A stretch of DNA of 43,820 bases from assembly GCA_022360315.1 (NCBI GenBank), contig JAKSDA010000140.1, positions 1-43,820 of the forward strand, in the 5' to 3' direction. A program made the position numbers and the translations under genes. Source of the stretch: Pseudomonadota bacterium. Its GTDB lineage: Bacteria; Myxococcota_A; Polyangia; Haliangiales; Haliangiaceae. Below the pieces are notes generated by a model that was given only the letters and a program-made list of their open reading frames with translations, did no database searches and had not been told where the DNA came from. Below, in pieces: positions 1 to 8,968 of this stretch (position 1 is the first letter of the stretch; the number at the start of each line of letters is the position of its first letter).

Positions 1-94
1 CCGAGCCAGAGCGACGAGGCGCGCCGCCAGTGGGTGCGCGAGGAGTGGAGAATACTGGGTGTATTTGACCGACGAGCAAGCCCGCTGGCGGTGA
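1..94 (+). other. Possible 3' end of a gene entering from the left, frame-disrupted
   Basis: The first 15 codons in frame 1 (ending WVREEW) all have G or C in the third position, as real genes here do. After about base 50 the bias moves to frame 2, which reads on (EYWVYLTDEQARW) to a TGA at 92-94. A one-base change near base 50 would join them. I do not recognise the protein. From 95 to 372 I see no convincing gene. Confidence 0.25.
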
Positions 95-372
95 TGGATC
101 GCCGCTCTGGCGACGCGGAGAGTTTTTGGACCGGCTCTAAGTACCGCGACCCGCAAGTAAGTACCCATTACGGCCGACCAGCCCGCCGATGGCTGTGGTG
201 CTCATCGGTCCCAGGCGTTGCACCTGGCGGCCCACTGCTTGGCATTGCTGTGCTGCCGGTACTGGTTGCTATTGGCTCCGGCTGCCGAGCGGATCGACGC
301 TGGTCGCGCAGGTCTCCACAGGAAACCAGCTCGGCTCGATGAGCCGGCGTGGATATGTCGCTCCTCCAGCCG

Positions 373-3246
373 TCATGCGAAGCTGAGTCCCTTGTTGTGG
401 GCGAGCACTCCATCGACCCAGCGCTTCTCGTCGGTACCGGGCGGGTAGAGAGCAGACAATGACTGGGCGAGCTTCCAGAACTGACCTTGTCTGCCGACGG
501 CATCCTCGACGAGAAAGCGCTTGAGTGCCTCGCCGCGCCCGGCAGCGAAGAGAAGCATCGCTTGATGAATGCGGTCGAGAGTCGTCTCACCAGCAGACAG
601 AGCCCCGATCTCTCCCCAACTGTGTTTCTGTCCAAACAGGTGTCCTATCCGTTCCGCAATACCCAGCAGTCGAGACGTTTTGCCCTTTACCTCCACCACA
701 TGCTGCAAGTCGTCCAGATGGGTCCCCAGCCCCTGCGCGATCTTCCTGGCCGCGTCATATTCCAGCTCGAACCTGGACGAACCCGCAGAGGGCGGCGCTT
801 TGCTCTCTGCTCCGCCAGCGATGTCGTCCTCACCGCGACTCGCATCCTGCCCATTTGGCGATGTAGCAAGAGTCCAAAGCCACATGGCAGTGAGCCGAGC
901 ATCTGGCTCGAGGCCCGCAGTGTCGGAATCTTCGAAGATCATGGTCAGCGCCTCGTGAGCCACGGCTGCCCACACCTGCTCGAGGTACTCCCGGAGTGGA
1001 ACAACCTCACCGCTGACCTTCTCCACCCGGGAGTATTGCGAGAAAACCCCGACGGCAGGCCCGAGACAGGAGAAGATCGCGTCTGCACCGACGACCCCAT
1101 GCTCGGCAAGACGAGGCATCCACTCGTGAATGCGCCGGGGCAACTCCTCCAGGATGGCCCGCCAATCTCCAACCAGCTCCGCGGCCAGCCTGCCGTCTAT
1201 ATGTTCCCGCGGGCGGCAGACAAGATGCACCGATGAAGCCAGAACCGCGCGTCCCTGCGCAATGACGCGAGCGGCCATCTCGGTATCTATGGGCCAGGAT
1301 GCTGTGATAACCCAGCCGGCGTCGACCATTGACTGCAGCTGGGCCTCCCACCCGCTGGTACTCTTGTGCGCGAAGACCACGACTGCAATGCCATGGGGGG
1401 CCAGAATGCGCCGCGCCTCGGCCATCGCACGACCCATCTCACGTCGGTAGAAGGCGTTGTTTTTGCCCTCTTCGGCGAACTCGTGTCCGGGAGACTGGAC
1501 GATGATCTCATCGCCTTTCTCGATCAGCGGAGAGCTGAACAAGTCGGGGTAGATCGCGCCCAGTGAGCGGCGAAGCCAGACGTAAAAATAGTCTGCCAGG
1601 TCTGCGTATTGGACCGAGTAGTAATAAGGTGGATCGGTGATGACCGCATCGACAGCATCGTCTGGAAGAGGGTGATTCGCGGCAGACGCAAGCTGGGTTT
1701 GAGCACGCCCGGAGGGCAGAGGACTATTTTCTGCGCATACCCTTGCGACCCATTCCACGGCGCCGAGAAAGCCTCCGGTGGCCTCGGACAGCACATTGAC
1801 CTCGGAGAAGTCCCACACCATGGGCAACGCTTGTCGCCCGAATGTGGCCGTGTGCTTTTCACCCGAGGTGTGCCACCGGCAAAGCGATGACGTCGCATCG
1901 ACTTGCCGGCTCAGTGCAAGTGCGACGCATGTGCGCACAGCCCGCGCGAATTTGCCGTCGGTTTCGGTTTGGGCGACATAGTGGATTTTTCCCAGCATGG
2001 TTCCGAGCGCCAGCTGCTGACGCGGCGTGAAGTAATCACGCCAGGTCAGCATTCCGTAGATCGGTCCACGATTGACGAACGAGTGATAGTGCTCGGTCGG
2101 CTCGTCCGGAATGATCCGGATCCCGTTCCATCCCCGCTGCTGCCGTAGCCCGGCGGCCGCCGCATCGGCTTTTCGGACTGCATCCCGGTCGCGTTCATCG
2201 GGCAGCCGATATCGACGACCCGACACTCCGGGTTTCGATGTCACGACTGCGATCAGGCGAGCGTCGTTGGTCCCGCCGCGGCGCTTTCGCAGCTGGGCGC
2301 GGACCCGCGCGACTTTCATGGTGAACTCGCATGCGGGACAAGTCGCCGCGCCGCGCGCGACCGTTCCACGCTCTGCCTGCCGGCTGTCGACCTCACGCCC
2401 GCGCAGTAGGCTGAATGAGACAGAATTCGACTTGCTCTCGATGTTCAGGCCAAGCGCAACCCGGTTGTTTTGCTTCTTCGACAGCCACATCGAACGCAGC
2501 AGTGGAATCTCGCAACCGCAGCCCGGTCCCTCGCAGCGAACAGTCCGGGCCCATATGTAGGCAATCGGCACAGCGCCATCTGAATCGTTGGGGTAGAAGC
2601 GTTGTAGCTCAGTCGCGGCAGCCTCTTTGAGTCGAGCGCCTTGTTCGCGCACTGCGTCGGCCAGACGCATCCCGTAGAGCGGCGCGTACTCGAGAACGAC
2701 CCGGTTCAGGACCACCGGGATCGGGTTGAGATCCGAGGCAAACACCTCTGCACCGCAACGGAGACCTTCGAGCGGTATAGCCCCGCCACCAGCAAACGGA
2801 TCCACAAGAGCTGGTCTTGCCACACCGATGCCGCCGAGTGCACTGTGGGCGGCTTCGATCAAGGCGTGACTCGTTCGAATGAACTCGACGTCCCGGGAGC
2901 GATCCCAGTCGGCGAAATCCGCAATGAACGCCGTCAGCGCGCTGCGCTGCGCCTCGGGGTCTGTGCAATCCCACTGGCGACTGCCAATCTTGTCGCTCAG
3001 TCGTGCGAGCTCGCGCGAAGTGACCTCGCGAAACGACTCGGGACACAGAGGATCGGCCGGATCGGGAAGGAGCGCGCCAAGAATCACTGCTCGGCATGCA
3101 GCCAATGGCCTTCGCGCCCACCACAGATGTAGGGTAGAAATATGGCCATGACGAATCGACTTCTCTCGCCTGGCGTGCGCAGAAATGTCCCGAATCGGAA
3201 AGTCTACTTCGATGAGACGCCGGGGATAGCGTCGCTCTTCACTCAC
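373..3246 (-). CDS. DUF1156-type adenine-specific DNA methylase with Zn ribbon
   Basis: Predicted N6-adenine DNA methyltransferase of 957 residues, of the DUF1156/COG1743 type. The N-terminus (PRRLIEVDFPI, then HLWWARRPLAACRAVI) is the DUF1156 signature. The SAM-binding motif I is DPFAGGGAIPLE near residue 147 and the catalytic motif IV is DPPYYYSVQYADL near residue 540. Between them, cysteine pairs (CEGPGCGC and, further on, CPAC) form a probable zinc ribbon. Family members often sit beside DUF499 ATPases or helicases in phage-defence islands. No such partner is present here: upstream is a kinase scrap and recQ on the same strand, and downstream is apparently non-coding. It may be a solitary methylase or a relic of a larger cassette. 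The length looks complete. The family call is strong; the biological role is inference. Confidence 0.88.
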   Translation of the reverse strand: MSEERRYPRRLIEVDFPIRDISAHARREKSIRHGHISTLHLWWARRPLAACRAVILGALLPDPADPLCPESFREVTSRELARLSDKIGSRQWDCTDPEAQRSALTAFIADFADWDRSRDVEFIRTSHALIEAAHSALGGIGVARPALVDPFAGGGAIPLEGLRCGAEVFASDLNPIPVVLNRVVLEYAPLYGMRLADAVREQGARLKEAAATELQRFYPNDSDGAVPIAYIWARTVRCEGPGCGCEIPLLRSMWLSKKQNNRVALGLNIESKSNSVSFSLLRGREVDSRQAERGTVARGAATCPACEFTMKVARVRAQLRKRRGGTNDARLIAVVTSKPGVSGRRYRLPDERDRDAVRKADAAAAGLRQQRGWNGIRIIPDEPTEHYHSFVNRGPIYGMLTWRDYFTPRQQLALGTMLGKIHYVAQTETDGKFARAVRTCVALALSRQVDATSSLCRWHTSGEKHTATFGRQALPMVWDFSEVNVLSEATGGFLGAVEWVARVCAENSPLPSGRAQTQLASAANHPLPDDAVDAVITDPPYYYSVQYADLADYFYVWLRRSLGAIYPDLFSSPLIEKGDEIIVQSPGHEFAEEGKNNAFYRREMGRAMAEARRILAPHGIAVVVFAHKSTSGWEAQLQSMVDAGWVITASWPIDTEMAARVIAQGRAVLASSVHLVCRPREHIDGRLAAELVGDWRAILEELPRRIHEWMPRLAEHGVVGADAIFSCLGPAVGVFSQYSRVEKVSGEVVPLREYLEQVWAAVAHEALTMIFEDSDTAGLEPDARLTAMWLWTLATSPNGQDASRGEDDIAGGAESKAPPSAGSSRFELEYDAARKIAQGLGTHLDDLQHVVEVKGKTSRLLGIAERIGHLFGQKHSWGEIGALSAGETTLDRIHQAMLLFAAGRGEALKRFLVEDAVGRQGQFWKLAQSLSALYPPGTDEKRWVDGVLAHNKGLSFA

Positions 3247-3285
3247 CCGCGGCCTCCCAGATCTGCGACGTGCCGCATCGACAGG

Positions 3286-3471
3286 CTACCGAGATTCTTC
3301 TCTCCACAGACGGGCCAGTTCCAGGGTGCGCGCGTGGTCGGCCACGCTGTACAGAAATGCCTTGCGCCAATCGGCGTTGGTAATGTCGCATGCGCGGCGA
3401 ATCAGTCGGATCCGCCGATGACTGCGCCCGGCTTCATGGCGCCGATTATGCGTGAGGACAGCCCAGGTCAC
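3286..3471 (-). pseudogene. C-terminal scrap of a PknK-like kinase/TPR protein
   Basis: A 61-codon frame starting at a GTG, in the 269-base gap between recQ and the methylase. Its end (NADWRKAFLYSVADHARTLE, then LARLW) aligns with the C-terminal tail of the 1316-residue kinase at 23850-27800 (NPEWRTSFLEQVDENRRILE, then LARQW). About half the positions over 31 residues are identical. That tail closes the TPR region in this class of kinase. A stop codon lies just upstream in frame, so this is most simply the last piece of a deleted paralogue rather than a functional small protein. A genuine short gene cannot be excluded. Confidence 0.5.
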
Positions 3472-3515
3472 CAGAAGATGCTAGCTGGCCCCCGGCCCAG
3501 CCGGGCCAGGGCCGC

Positions 3516-5792
3516 TCATGTCTCGATTTTCTCGAGAAATCTCGCTTTTAACAGCTTCTCGCCATGCCCGGGGAAAAATGCTCCAACCGTATCGCCCGAT
3601 ATGCACACAACCTCGCCCTCACCCCACAATTTATGGCGAACCAGATCACCTTTGCCCAGACCGGTCGGACTCATCACCCGACGCTCGCGCGGTATCTTGA
3701 GCGGCCGCACCCGACCGGTGCGCATTCGCCGGCGCCCGACCATCTGCTCCACCAGAGCACGGCGGTTGCGGGGTTTGGCTCCTGCTGTCTCGACCTCTTC
3801 CGGACCGTCGCCTGCCAGCTCAGGCGCAACTCCGGTCCGCGCGCTGTCTTTCAGGTAATGCTGGCAGTTGTCGCATTGGCCACAGGCTTCACTGCCATCG
3901 TCGGTATAACCGAAATAGCTGAGAAGCAACCGGGTGCGACACAAATGCGACTCGGCATAGCGCAACATGGCCTGCAACCGGGATCGATCTTGCTGGCGTT
4001 TTTGCTCGTAGCGCTGGGCCGCTTCGGATAGCTCGTTGAGATTGGGCGGCTGATCGCTGAGCAGGTGAAATTTGACCCCCGCTGCCTCGCGGGTAAAGCC
4101 CACTTCCTTGAGAAACGAAAGCACTACCCTGGCTTTCTTGGTCGGAGTATCGGCCCGTTCTGCAATGGCCTTGAGGCCGTGCCCGGCATGTCCCGACCCG
4201 GAACTCGCCTGCTCTGACTCCGCCCGAACCCCGGCTCGTTTGCCGGCCGCAGCGGCAGAACGCGAAGACAGAGAACGCGACGCTTCCGCCACTTTGCGCG
4301 ACTGCTTACCCTTGCCGATGCGAACCCTGGATGCCGGCAATGACGCAGGCATTACAGCAGGGTTGGCCGCATTGCCGGATCCACCGCTGTCACTCGCGTT
4401 TTGCTCCTGGATGTCCCGCTCCAGACTGATGAGCGCCTCGGCCACCGCCCGGGTTTGTTCCGGGGTAGGATAGCGACCGCCCAGAAAAAAGCTCTGAATG
4501 CGCTTGTCCTCGGGTTGGTAGAGCAAGATACAGTGCGCGGGCGCACCATCCCGTCCAGCCCGTCCAGCCTCCTGATAGTAGCTCTCCAGCGAACCGGGAA
4601 AGTTGTAGTGGATGACAAACCGGATGTCCTGCTTGTCGACGCCCAGGCCAAATGCATTGGTCGCCACCATGAGGCGAGGCCGGCCGTGCTCCATGAAGTT
4701 GGTCTGCACCTCCTCGCGCTCGCGCGCCCGCATGCGGCCGTGGTAGCGGCCGCACTGCAGGCCGTGTGTCGTCAGAAAATCGGCCAGCGAATCGACGGTT
4801 TTGACCGTGGCAGCATAGATGATGCCACAGCCGGTTTGACGCTCGATGAGGCGCATGAGCAGATTGCGCTTCTTGCCCTCGCTCCTGGCCCTGAATACGT
4901 GATAGCGCAAATTCGGCCGGCGCAGACCGACGTCGATCACCGAGGCGTCAGAAATGTCGAGCTGAGCCAGAATATCCGCTTTGACACGAGGCGGAGCGGT
5001 CGCGGTGAGGGCCAGCACCGGCGGTCGGCCGAGCGCATCCACTGCCTCGCCCAGGCCGAGATAGGCCGGACGGAAATCGTGCCCCCACTGCGAGATGCAA
5101 TGCGCTTCGTCGACCACAAAAAGCGCTACGTTGACCTGGCGCAGGCGCTCGCGGAACCTGGGCTCGCCCAGCCGTTCCGGCGTCACATAGGCAATACACG
5201 GTCGGCCCTCGGCGAGCCGGGCCAGCGCCGCATTCTCGTCGCGCGGACTGAGCGTCGAGTCGAGCCGAAGCACCTGTATCCCGAGTTCGCGCAACTTGTC
5301 GTGCTGATCCTTCATGAGCGCGATCAACGGCGAGACCACGAGGGTGACTCCGGGCAAATCCAGGGCGGGCAACTGATAACACAGTGACTTGCCCCCACCC
5401 GTGGGCATGATGGCCAGGGTATCCATCCCGGCAAGCACATTGCGAATGGCGAGCGACTGGCCCGGGCGGAATTCACAAATGCCGAACCACTGAGCGCCGA
5501 GGCCAAGCATACGCCGCTCTAGCTTGTCGAACGCCGCCGCCGCCGCCGCCTTGTCAGCAGCCGCCGCGCCGGCCGCTGGATCGCCTGGCGGACCGTGCCC
5601 AGTCCGGTTATCCAGCTCGGCCACCGGCCCAGTTGCTGGATCGATCTCACGTGCACGTTGCTCGCACGCAATCTCCGAGTTCAGGTCTACCGGATGGGTT
5701 CGATGAGGTCCTGTACCCTCAGCCAGACTTCTGACTTTGGGTACGGGCCAGGCGTCCAACATCCGAAGGTCGACATCCCTGCTCCCAGCCAT
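3516..5792 (-). CDS. recQ: RecQ family ATP-dependent DNA helicase
   Basis: 3'-5' DNA helicase of superfamily 2, 758 residues. The first ~90 residues are a weakly conserved, alanine-rich extension. The core follows: FRPGQ, Walker A MPTGGGKS (129-136), [14 protein letters not shown] with [17 protein letters not shown], then the second RecA lobe with [20 protein letters not shown] and [10 protein letters not shown]. The RecQ zinc site is seen as [11 protein letters not shown] followed by CGQCDNC. There is no clear HRDC domain. Instead the last ~45 residues ([14 protein letters not shown], then [10 protein letters not shown]) resemble the small C-terminal DUF3553-type domain of UvrD/PcrA helicases. 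A long low-complexity stretch lies between helicase core and zinc domain. Role: recombination and fork repair. Starts at ATG 5792; a shorter start is possible. Confidence 0.93.
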   Translation of the reverse strand: MAGSRDVDLRMLDAWPVPKVRSLAEGTGPHRTHPVDLNSEIACEQRAREIDPATGPVAELDNRTGHGPPGDPAAGAAAADKAAAAAAFDKLERRMLGLGAQWFGICEFRPGQSLAIRNVLAGMDTLAIMPTGGGKSLCYQLPALDLPGVTLVVSPLIALMKDQHDKLRELGIQVLRLDSTLSPRDENAALARLAEGRPCIAYVTPERLGEPRFRERLRQVNVALFVVDEAHCISQWGHDFRPAYLGLGEAVDALGRPPVLALTATAPPRVKADILAQLDISDASVIDVGLRRPNLRYHVFRARSEGKKRNLLMRLIERQTGCGIIYAATVKTVDSLADFLTTHGLQCGRYHGRMRAREREEVQTNFMEHGRPRLMVATNAFGLGVDKQDIRFVIHYNFPGSLESYYQEAGRAGRDGAPAHCILLYQPEDKRIQSFFLGGRYPTPEQTRAVAEALISLERDIQEQNASDSGGSGNAANPAVMPASLPASRVRIGKGKQSRKVAEASRSLSSRSAAAAGKRAGVRAESEQASSGSGHAGHGLKAIAERADTPTKKARVVLSFLKEVGFTREAAGVKFHLLSDQPPNLNELSEAAQRYEQKRQQDRSRLQAMLRYAESHLCRTRLLLSYFGYTDDGSEACGQCDNCQHYLKDSARTGVAPELAGDGPEEVETAGAKPRNRRALVEQMVGRRRMRTGRVRPLKIPRERRVMSPTGLGKGDLVRHKLWGEGEVVCISGDTVGAFFPGHGEKLLKARFLEKIET

Positions 5793-6043
5793 AGTTAAAA
5801 ACCTTCGCGCACTTGGCCCGGCATCGCAAGTCTTAATTTGTTAGAATAACCGCATTGGATACAACCATTGGATTTCTGCGACATCGCAATGCATGGCCTC
5901 GCAACGGCTGGACCACTCGGCAACCAACCTCTCAGAACGGGGCTCGAACGATCCACCCGTCGATAACGCCTCGCGTCAATAGTTGACCAAATCGCGCTCC
6001 CGTGGTGAATTGGATCGTTCCGCCATGTGCTGGAGGTTTATTG
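5793..6043. other. Divergent intergenic region between recQ and asd
   Basis: 251 bases that must carry promoters for recQ (leftward) and asd (rightward). TAGAAT at 5842-5847 resembles a -10 box but lacks a well-spaced -35. TTGACC at 5983-5988 is a fair -35 with only a weak -10 (TGAATT, 6006-6011). The asd ribosome site GGAGG is at 6032-6036. No gene is seen. Confidence 0.35.
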
Positions 6044-7159
6044 ATGCAAAATTCGCCAACTACTCGAAATGACCAAATTCGGGTCGCCGTCGTCGGAGCT
6101 ACTGGGCTCGCTGGACAGCAGTTTTTGGCCGCTCTTTCCGGGCACCCTCGCTTTCATGTGACCACCTTGGCAGCGTCCACTCGGTCTGCCGGCAAATCGT
6201 ATGCCGAGGCCATTCGTCACAGTACAGGACAGCTCGGATGGTATGCAAATGAGCCACTAGACCCTACGTTTGCTGACATAAAAATTACACCGGCCAATGA
6301 CCTCGATCTAAGCCGGATCGATCTGGTATTCACGGCCATCGAGTCGGAGCCGGCGCGCGAGCTCGAGCCGAAATACGCTGCGGAGTGTCCGGTCATCTCC
6401 ACTGCCTCGGCGTTTCGCTACGAGGATGACGTGCCGCTTTTGCTGCCCGGGATCAACATGGAGCAGGCTGTGCTGCTCGACCGGCAGCGGGAGCGCCGGG
6501 GTTGGAAAGGATTTATCTCGCCCAATCCCAACTGCACGGCTGTGGGTCTGGCCATCACCCTGGCGCCACTGCACCGGGCTTTTGGCGTGCGTCGCGTCCA
6601 TATGGTGTCACTCCAGGCGGTGTCTGGGGCCGGGCGATCACCCGGGGTGATTGCTCTTGACGTGGTCGACAATGTGATTCCGTTCATTCCGAAGGAAGAG
6701 GAAAAAGTTGCCGCCGAGACGCGTAAGGTCCTCGGCGTGCTCGATGGCGATCGCATTGCTCCGGCCGACGTTGGCATCTCTGTGACCTGTACCCGCATCG
6801 GTGTGATCGAAGGCCATACCGAAGCGGTCCACGTCGAGCTGGCCAAGGACGTTTCGGCCGACGATATCAGCGCCGCATGGCGCGAACATGGAGCCGATTT
6901 TCTGGCTGCAGGGTATCACTCGGCTCCCGATCGATTGATCCACGTCCACGACGATCCGTTTCGGCCCCAGGTGCGCCTGGATCGCGACTGGGGTAACGGC
7001 ATGACCACCGTGGTCGGCCGTCTGCGCCGCGACGAAACCGTGCCCAATGGCTGGAAGTACGTGTTGGTCTCGCACAACACCAAGATGGGAGCGGCGACGG
7101 GATGTGTACTGGTCGCAGAACACCTGGTCGCTGCGGGCTATGTGAAACCGCGTCGATAA
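6044..7159 (+). CDS. asd: Aspartate-semialdehyde dehydrogenase
   Basis: NADPH-dependent reduction of aspartyl phosphate to aspartate semialdehyde (EC 1.2.1.11), the branch point to lysine/diaminopimelate, threonine and methionine. 371 residues. The N-terminal Rossmann motif is VAVVGATGLAGQQF. The active-site cysteine is Cys164 in NPNCTAVGL, and the catalytic histidine is probably in IEGHTEAV. The sequence (SPNPNCTAVGLAITLAPL, SGAGRSPGV) looks like the archaeal/fungal-type ASADH branch rather than the E. coli type. The ATG at 6044 is chosen because GGAGG lies 7 bases upstream; a frame open from 6002 lacks such a site. It stands alone, divergent from recQ and convergent with the SET-domain gene. 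Confidence 0.93.
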   Translation: MQNSPTTRNDQIRVAVVGATGLAGQQFLAALSGHPRFHVTTLAASTRSAGKSYAEAIRHSTGQLGWYANEPLDPTFADIKITPANDLDLSRIDLVFTAIESEPARELEPKYAAECPVISTASAFRYEDDVPLLLPGINMEQAVLLDRQRERRGWKGFISPNPNCTAVGLAITLAPLHRAFGVRRVHMVSLQAVSGAGRSPGVIALDVVDNVIPFIPKEEEKVAAETRKVLGVLDGDRIAPADVGISVTCTRIGVIEGHTEAVHVELAKDVSADDISAAWREHGADFLAAGYHSAPDRLIHVHDDPFRPQVRLDRDWGNGMTTVVGRLRRDETVPNGWKYVLVSHNTKMGAATGCVLVAEHLVAAGYVKPRR

Positions 7160-7215
7160 TTCGAAGCCGCGAGAAAAACGATCGGGCTGCGCCCAGCCAA
7201 CGTGAGCGTGTACAG

Positions 7216-7707
7216 TCACGCGCTGCGCTGCAATGCCGCGTTTCGCACCAGGTGTTTGAGCCGATCGGACACGTTTTCGATCTCGTCTTCGTCCACGATC
7301 ACACCCCGGCACAGCTCGCTGCCACAAAAACACGGCTCGGCGAGTTCTGGCGCGAACGCATAATCGTAGGTCAGCTCGTCTCCGGGCTCGATATCGCGGG
7401 TCGCGAGCCACCAGGCGGTCGCGGTTCGGGTCTCGGCGTCCCAGTAGGTGTCGACCTCGGTGTTGGGATCGCAGGAGTGATTGATCCAGCGGGTCTGGTC
7501 GGTGAGATCCAGCAGTAACTGGGGATCTGACTCGTCTTCGCCGTAGTGCAAAATCAGCGAGTAGGTATCGTCGAAATCGTCGTCCTCGGTGTACACGATG
7601 CCATCACCGTAGGCCACGGTTTCCCCCTCACGGAAGGGACGCAGGGCGATGACTCCGTAGCCGTGAATCTTGGAGCGAATGACTTTCAATCCTTGCATGG
7701 GCGGCAT
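7216..7707 (-). CDS. SET domain-containing protein
   Basis: Small SET-domain protein (163 residues from the ATG at 7707; ATG 7698 is equally possible). The SET core is visible: SKIHGYGVIALRPFREGE at the N-terminus, WINHSCDPNTEV (the NHSCxPN cofactor-binding motif) in the middle, and ELTYDYAF, which carries the conserved tyrosine. A post-SET zinc knuckle follows (CFCGSELCRG). Eukaryotic relatives methylate histone lysines; bacterial versions occur but usually have no known substrate. An in-frame extension to 7842 would run through the pfk start region and is not favoured. It is divergent from the phosphofructokinase gene with about 80 bases between starts. Family call firm, substrate unknown. 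Confidence 0.85.
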   Translation of the reverse strand: MPPMQGLKVIRSKIHGYGVIALRPFREGETVAYGDGIVYTEDDDFDDTYSLILHYGEDESDPQLLLDLTDQTRWINHSCDPNTEVDTYWDAETRTATAWWLATRDIEPGDELTYDYAFAPELAEPCFCGSELCRGVIVDEDEIENVSDRLKHLVRNAALQRSA

Positions 7708-7751
7708 TGGTCCGACTTTGCTTGTATGGGTGAGTTGCGTCAAAAGGAGAT

Positions 7752-7781
7752 TTGCAACGCTCGCTTGGGCCGGAGCATACT
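7752..7781 (+). promoter_or_regulatory. Possible promoter of pfk
   Basis: TTGCAA (7752-7757) and CATACT (7776-7781) are separated by 18 bases. Transcription would start almost at the ATG at 7790, giving a nearly leaderless mRNA. The AAGGAG at 7744-7749 is too far (about 40 bases) from the ATG to serve as its ribosome site. Weak match to the consensus. Confidence 0.25.
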
Positions 7782-7789
7782 CGCCGGCC

Positions 7790-8875
7790 ATGGCGAAGCG
7801 TATCGGTATACTAACCGGGGGGGGTGACTGTCCGGGACTCAACGCAGTGATCCGCGCCGTGGTCAGACATGCACACGGAACCTATGGATGGGATACGGTC
7901 GGTATTCGGTACGGATTCGAGGGGCTCTACGAGGAAGATCATATCGATCTCGACCCGCATAACACAGCGAATTTGCTCATACGGGGCGGCACTGTGCTCG
8001 GTTCGTCCAATCGGGCCAATCCATTTGCCTATCCGCTCAGATTGCCCGATGGCCGGGTCGAGGTCCACAACGTATCCGAGACCTGCCTGCGCAACCTCGA
8101 AAAACTCGACCTCGAAGGGCTGATCGTGGTCGGGGGCGACGGCACGCAGTCGTTTGCCAGTCGTTTCCTAGAATTGGGCGCCAAAATCGTCGGTGTGCCA
8201 AAAACCATCGACAACGATCTGGAAGCCACCGAGTACACGATTGGCTTTCAAACTGCGATCGAAGTGGTCACCGAAGCGCTCGACCGGCTGCACACCACGG
8301 CCGAGAGCCACGACCGCATCATGATCTGCGAGGTCATGGGTCGCTATGCCGGGTGGATCGCACTCACTGCCGGGCTGGCTGGCGGGGCTGATGTCGTCCT
8401 GATTCCAGAGATCGAATACGACGTCAAACGTGTGGTGAAATCGTTTCACAAGCGTCACAGTCGAGGAGTGAGCTACAGTGTGGTGGTGATTGCCGAGGGG
8501 GCAAAACCCAGCGGCGGGAAGCTGGCGGTGGAGGAATCGGGCGATGCGACCAGGCAGGAAAAACTCGGCGGCGCGGGGCACAGGCTGGCCGATGAGATTC
8601 GCCAGCTCACCGACTACGAGGTCCGGGTGACTGTGCTCGGACACCTGCAGCGCGGCGGCACGCCGTGCGCGTATGACCGAGAGATGGCCACTCGGTTCGG
8701 CGTCAAGGCGGTCGATCTAGTCAGCGCGGGCAAGTTCGGCCACGTCACTGCGCTCGAATCGGGCCGAGTGGTGACAAAACCCATCGAGCTGGCGGTCAAG
8801 AAGCTCAAGCTGATCGATCCCAACGGTGGTCTGGTCGCAGCTGCGCGCGCCACAGGCATCGAACTCGGCGGCTGA
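7790..8875 (+). CDS. pfkA: 6-phosphofructokinase, group III type
   Basis: Phosphorylates fructose 6-phosphate in glycolysis. 361 residues, a usual length for the single-domain family. Visible motifs are GILTGGGDCPGLNAVIRAVV at the N-terminus, GGDGT (115-119), PKTIDND (137-143), the catalytic TIDND aspartate, MGRYAGWIAL and LGHLQRGG. The GGDGT glycine favours ATP over pyrophosphate as donor, while the lysine in PKTIDND is typical of the PPi-dependent and mixed group III branch (as in actinomycete enzymes). So ATP is likelier but not certain. The ATG at 7790 is chosen because the family motif starts four residues later. No operon partner is evident. Confidence 0.92.
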   Translation: MAKRIGILTGGGDCPGLNAVIRAVVRHAHGTYGWDTVGIRYGFEGLYEEDHIDLDPHNTANLLIRGGTVLGSSNRANPFAYPLRLPDGRVEVHNVSETCLRNLEKLDLEGLIVVGGDGTQSFASRFLELGAKIVGVPKTIDNDLEATEYTIGFQTAIEVVTEALDRLHTTAESHDRIMICEVMGRYAGWIALTAGLAGGADVVLIPEIEYDVKRVVKSFHKRHSRGVSYSVVVIAEGAKPSGGKLAVEESGDATRQEKLGGAGHRLADEIRQLTDYEVRVTVLGHLQRGGTPCAYDREMATRFGVKAVDLVSAGKFGHVTALESGRVVTKPIELAVKKLKLIDPNGGLVAAARATGIELGG

Positions 8876-8968
8876 TACCGAATCGAATGTAATCGGCTGA
8901 TCGAGTAACTGGCCGCTTCGCTCGGTATGAACTCTGGTTTGCGTTGCTTTGCGGGAACAGCCAGCGGT

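Noticed and set aside
4401..5387. A 328-codon open frame on the plus strand
   Set aside because: Antisense to the RecQ helicase core; no domain features of its own.
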